Positions 6,023-6,742 of a DNA stretch of 6,742 nucleotides are shown piece after piece. Below the pieces are notes generated by a model. It was not told where the DNA came from, did no database searches, and saw only the letters and a program-made list of their open reading frames with translations. The stretch covers positions 1 to 6,742 of the forward strand of contig JAMOSM010000133.1 of the NCBI GenBank assembly GCA_027063075.1. Reading direction: 5' to 3'. Made by a program: the position numbers and the translations under genes. Every line of letters starts with the position of its first letter. The stretch's first letter is position 1. The DNA is from Nautiliaceae bacterium. Lineage in GTDB: Bacteria > Campylobacterota > Campylobacteria > Campylobacterales > Nautiliaceae.

Positions 6023-6044
6023 ACATTTAAAAAAGGTCATTTTT

Positions 6045-6742
6045 ATGTCAGAAAATCAGAGATATAAGTTTACGCCTGCCCCATTTCCATATACACATTA
6101 TCAAGAAGATGAAATTGATTTAAAAGAATTAACAAAAACTATTTTAAAGTATAAAAAATTTATTATTATCTTCACAGTTATAGGGACTTTAATAGGTGCA
6201 ATATTTGCTTATACAAAAACACCTATTTATGAAATAAAAGCCAATCTCCAACCAGGTTATATTATTAAAAATCTATCAACTAAAAAATATTTTTTTTCTC
6301 CTACAGTTTTAAATACTTATATAAAAAGTAAATTCGATCAATCATATATATATAATTATCCTCAAATAGAATCAAACATTATAAAAAAAACTGATATATT
6401 ATCTATTTCAATTCAAGATTATTCAAATAAAAATGCAATTAATGACTTAAGAAAGATACTTGATGATATACATCAAAAAGAAATTCAAAAAATAAATTTT
6501 TATAAAAAAACTATAAAGAATAAAATTGATATTTTAAACAAACAAAAAAATAATTTTCAAAAAGAAATCAAAATTTTAAAACAAAATATTCACAATATAA
6601 AAGACCCAAATATATATCAACTAACATTATCTCAAATAAATCAATATCAAAATAATTTAGTAAATCTAAATTTGCAAATTGAAGACCTTAAAAAACAGAT
6701 ATCTCCTTTAAATATAAAGCAAACCTATATAGTAGGTGATAT
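6045..6742 (+). CDS. Wzz/FepE/Etk-type polysaccharide chain-length determinant, N-terminal 232 residues, cut by window edge
   Basis: A polysaccharide co-polymerase of the inner membrane that sets chain length of O-antigen, capsule or exopolysaccharide. The start EIDLKELTKTILKYKKFI followed by a hydrophobic helix (residues 39-56) and PIYEIKANL is the Wzz N-terminal signature. The periplasmic part follows, with a Lys/Gln/Asn-rich helical, probably coiled-coil stretch at about 133-218. The visible end TYIVGD resembles the segment just before the proline-rich motif and second membrane helix, so perhaps 40-60 residues are missing. The ATG has AAAAAAGG eight bases upstream. GC content is about 20% by hand count, lower than tkt but not far from the PDZ gene, so composition alone does not prove transfer. 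It is divergent from the core genes and likely opens a polysaccharide gene cluster. No tyrosine-kinase portion is visible, so a BY-kinase fusion cannot be excluded. Confidence 0.88.
   Translation, partial: MSENQRYKFTPAPFPYTHYQEDEIDLKELTKTILKYKKFIIIFTVIGTLIGAIFAYTKTPIYEIKANLQPGYIIKNLSTKKYFFSPTVLNTYIKSKFDQSYIYNYPQIESNIIKKTDILSISIQDYSNKNAINDLRKILDDIHQKEIQKINFYKKTIKNKIDILNKQKNNFQKEIKILKQNIHNIKDPNIYQLTLSQINQYQNNLVNLNLQIEDLKKQISPLNIKQTYIVGD

Overview
The window looks like chromosomal DNA from an AT-rich Campylobacterota (epsilonproteobacterium), possibly a thermophilic or vent lineage such as the Nautiliales. The reasons are the gene order (YbaB, periplasmic PDZ protein, ispA, tkt), which I recall from Campylobacter-type genomes, the low GC content, and a macro-domain protein that resembles versions from thermophiles. 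The genus is an inference.

About 90% of the window (positions 1 to about 6015) is read from the minus strand. In transcription order it holds a decayed 3' remnant of a polyprenyl-phosphate phosphosugar transferase; a small macro-domain protein that starts on the remnant's stop codon; a 58-bp gap with two tandem -10 boxes; and then a very tight seven-gene run. That run is a thioredoxin-like [2Fe-2S] ferredoxin, panD, ybaB/ebfC, an exported PDZ-domain protein, ispA, tkt, and a class V aminotransferase that leaves the window at position 1. From panD onward each gene abuts the next or overlaps it by 1 or 4 bases (TGATG, ATGA, TAATG), and several Shine-Dalgarno (SD) sequences lie inside the last codons of the gene upstream, so translational coupling is likely. 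The products serve mostly housekeeping metabolism: beta-alanine for CoA, isoprenoid diphosphates, pentose-phosphate carbon shuffling, and PLP-dependent transamination.

From about 6016 the layout flips. A compact divergent promoter region (overlapping -10 boxes on both strands) leads into a plus-strand Wzz-type chain-length determinant, which runs off the window at 6742. It is only about 20% GC by hand count (141 of 698 bases). It probably opens a surface-polysaccharide locus.

The most interesting place is the junction at about 5980-6045. The sugar transferase there has lost its N-terminal two thirds, and the conserved Asp-Glu dyad reads Tyr-Glu. This suggests that a surface-polysaccharide locus was rearranged or replaced next to the conserved core operon, leaving a dead gene end whose stop codon still serves the macro-domain gene. 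No tRNA, rRNA, CRISPR array, insertion sequence or convincing terminator was seen. Apart from the 58-bp gap and the roughly 30-bp divergent region, the window is coding, and I do not see a clearly new multi-gene system.
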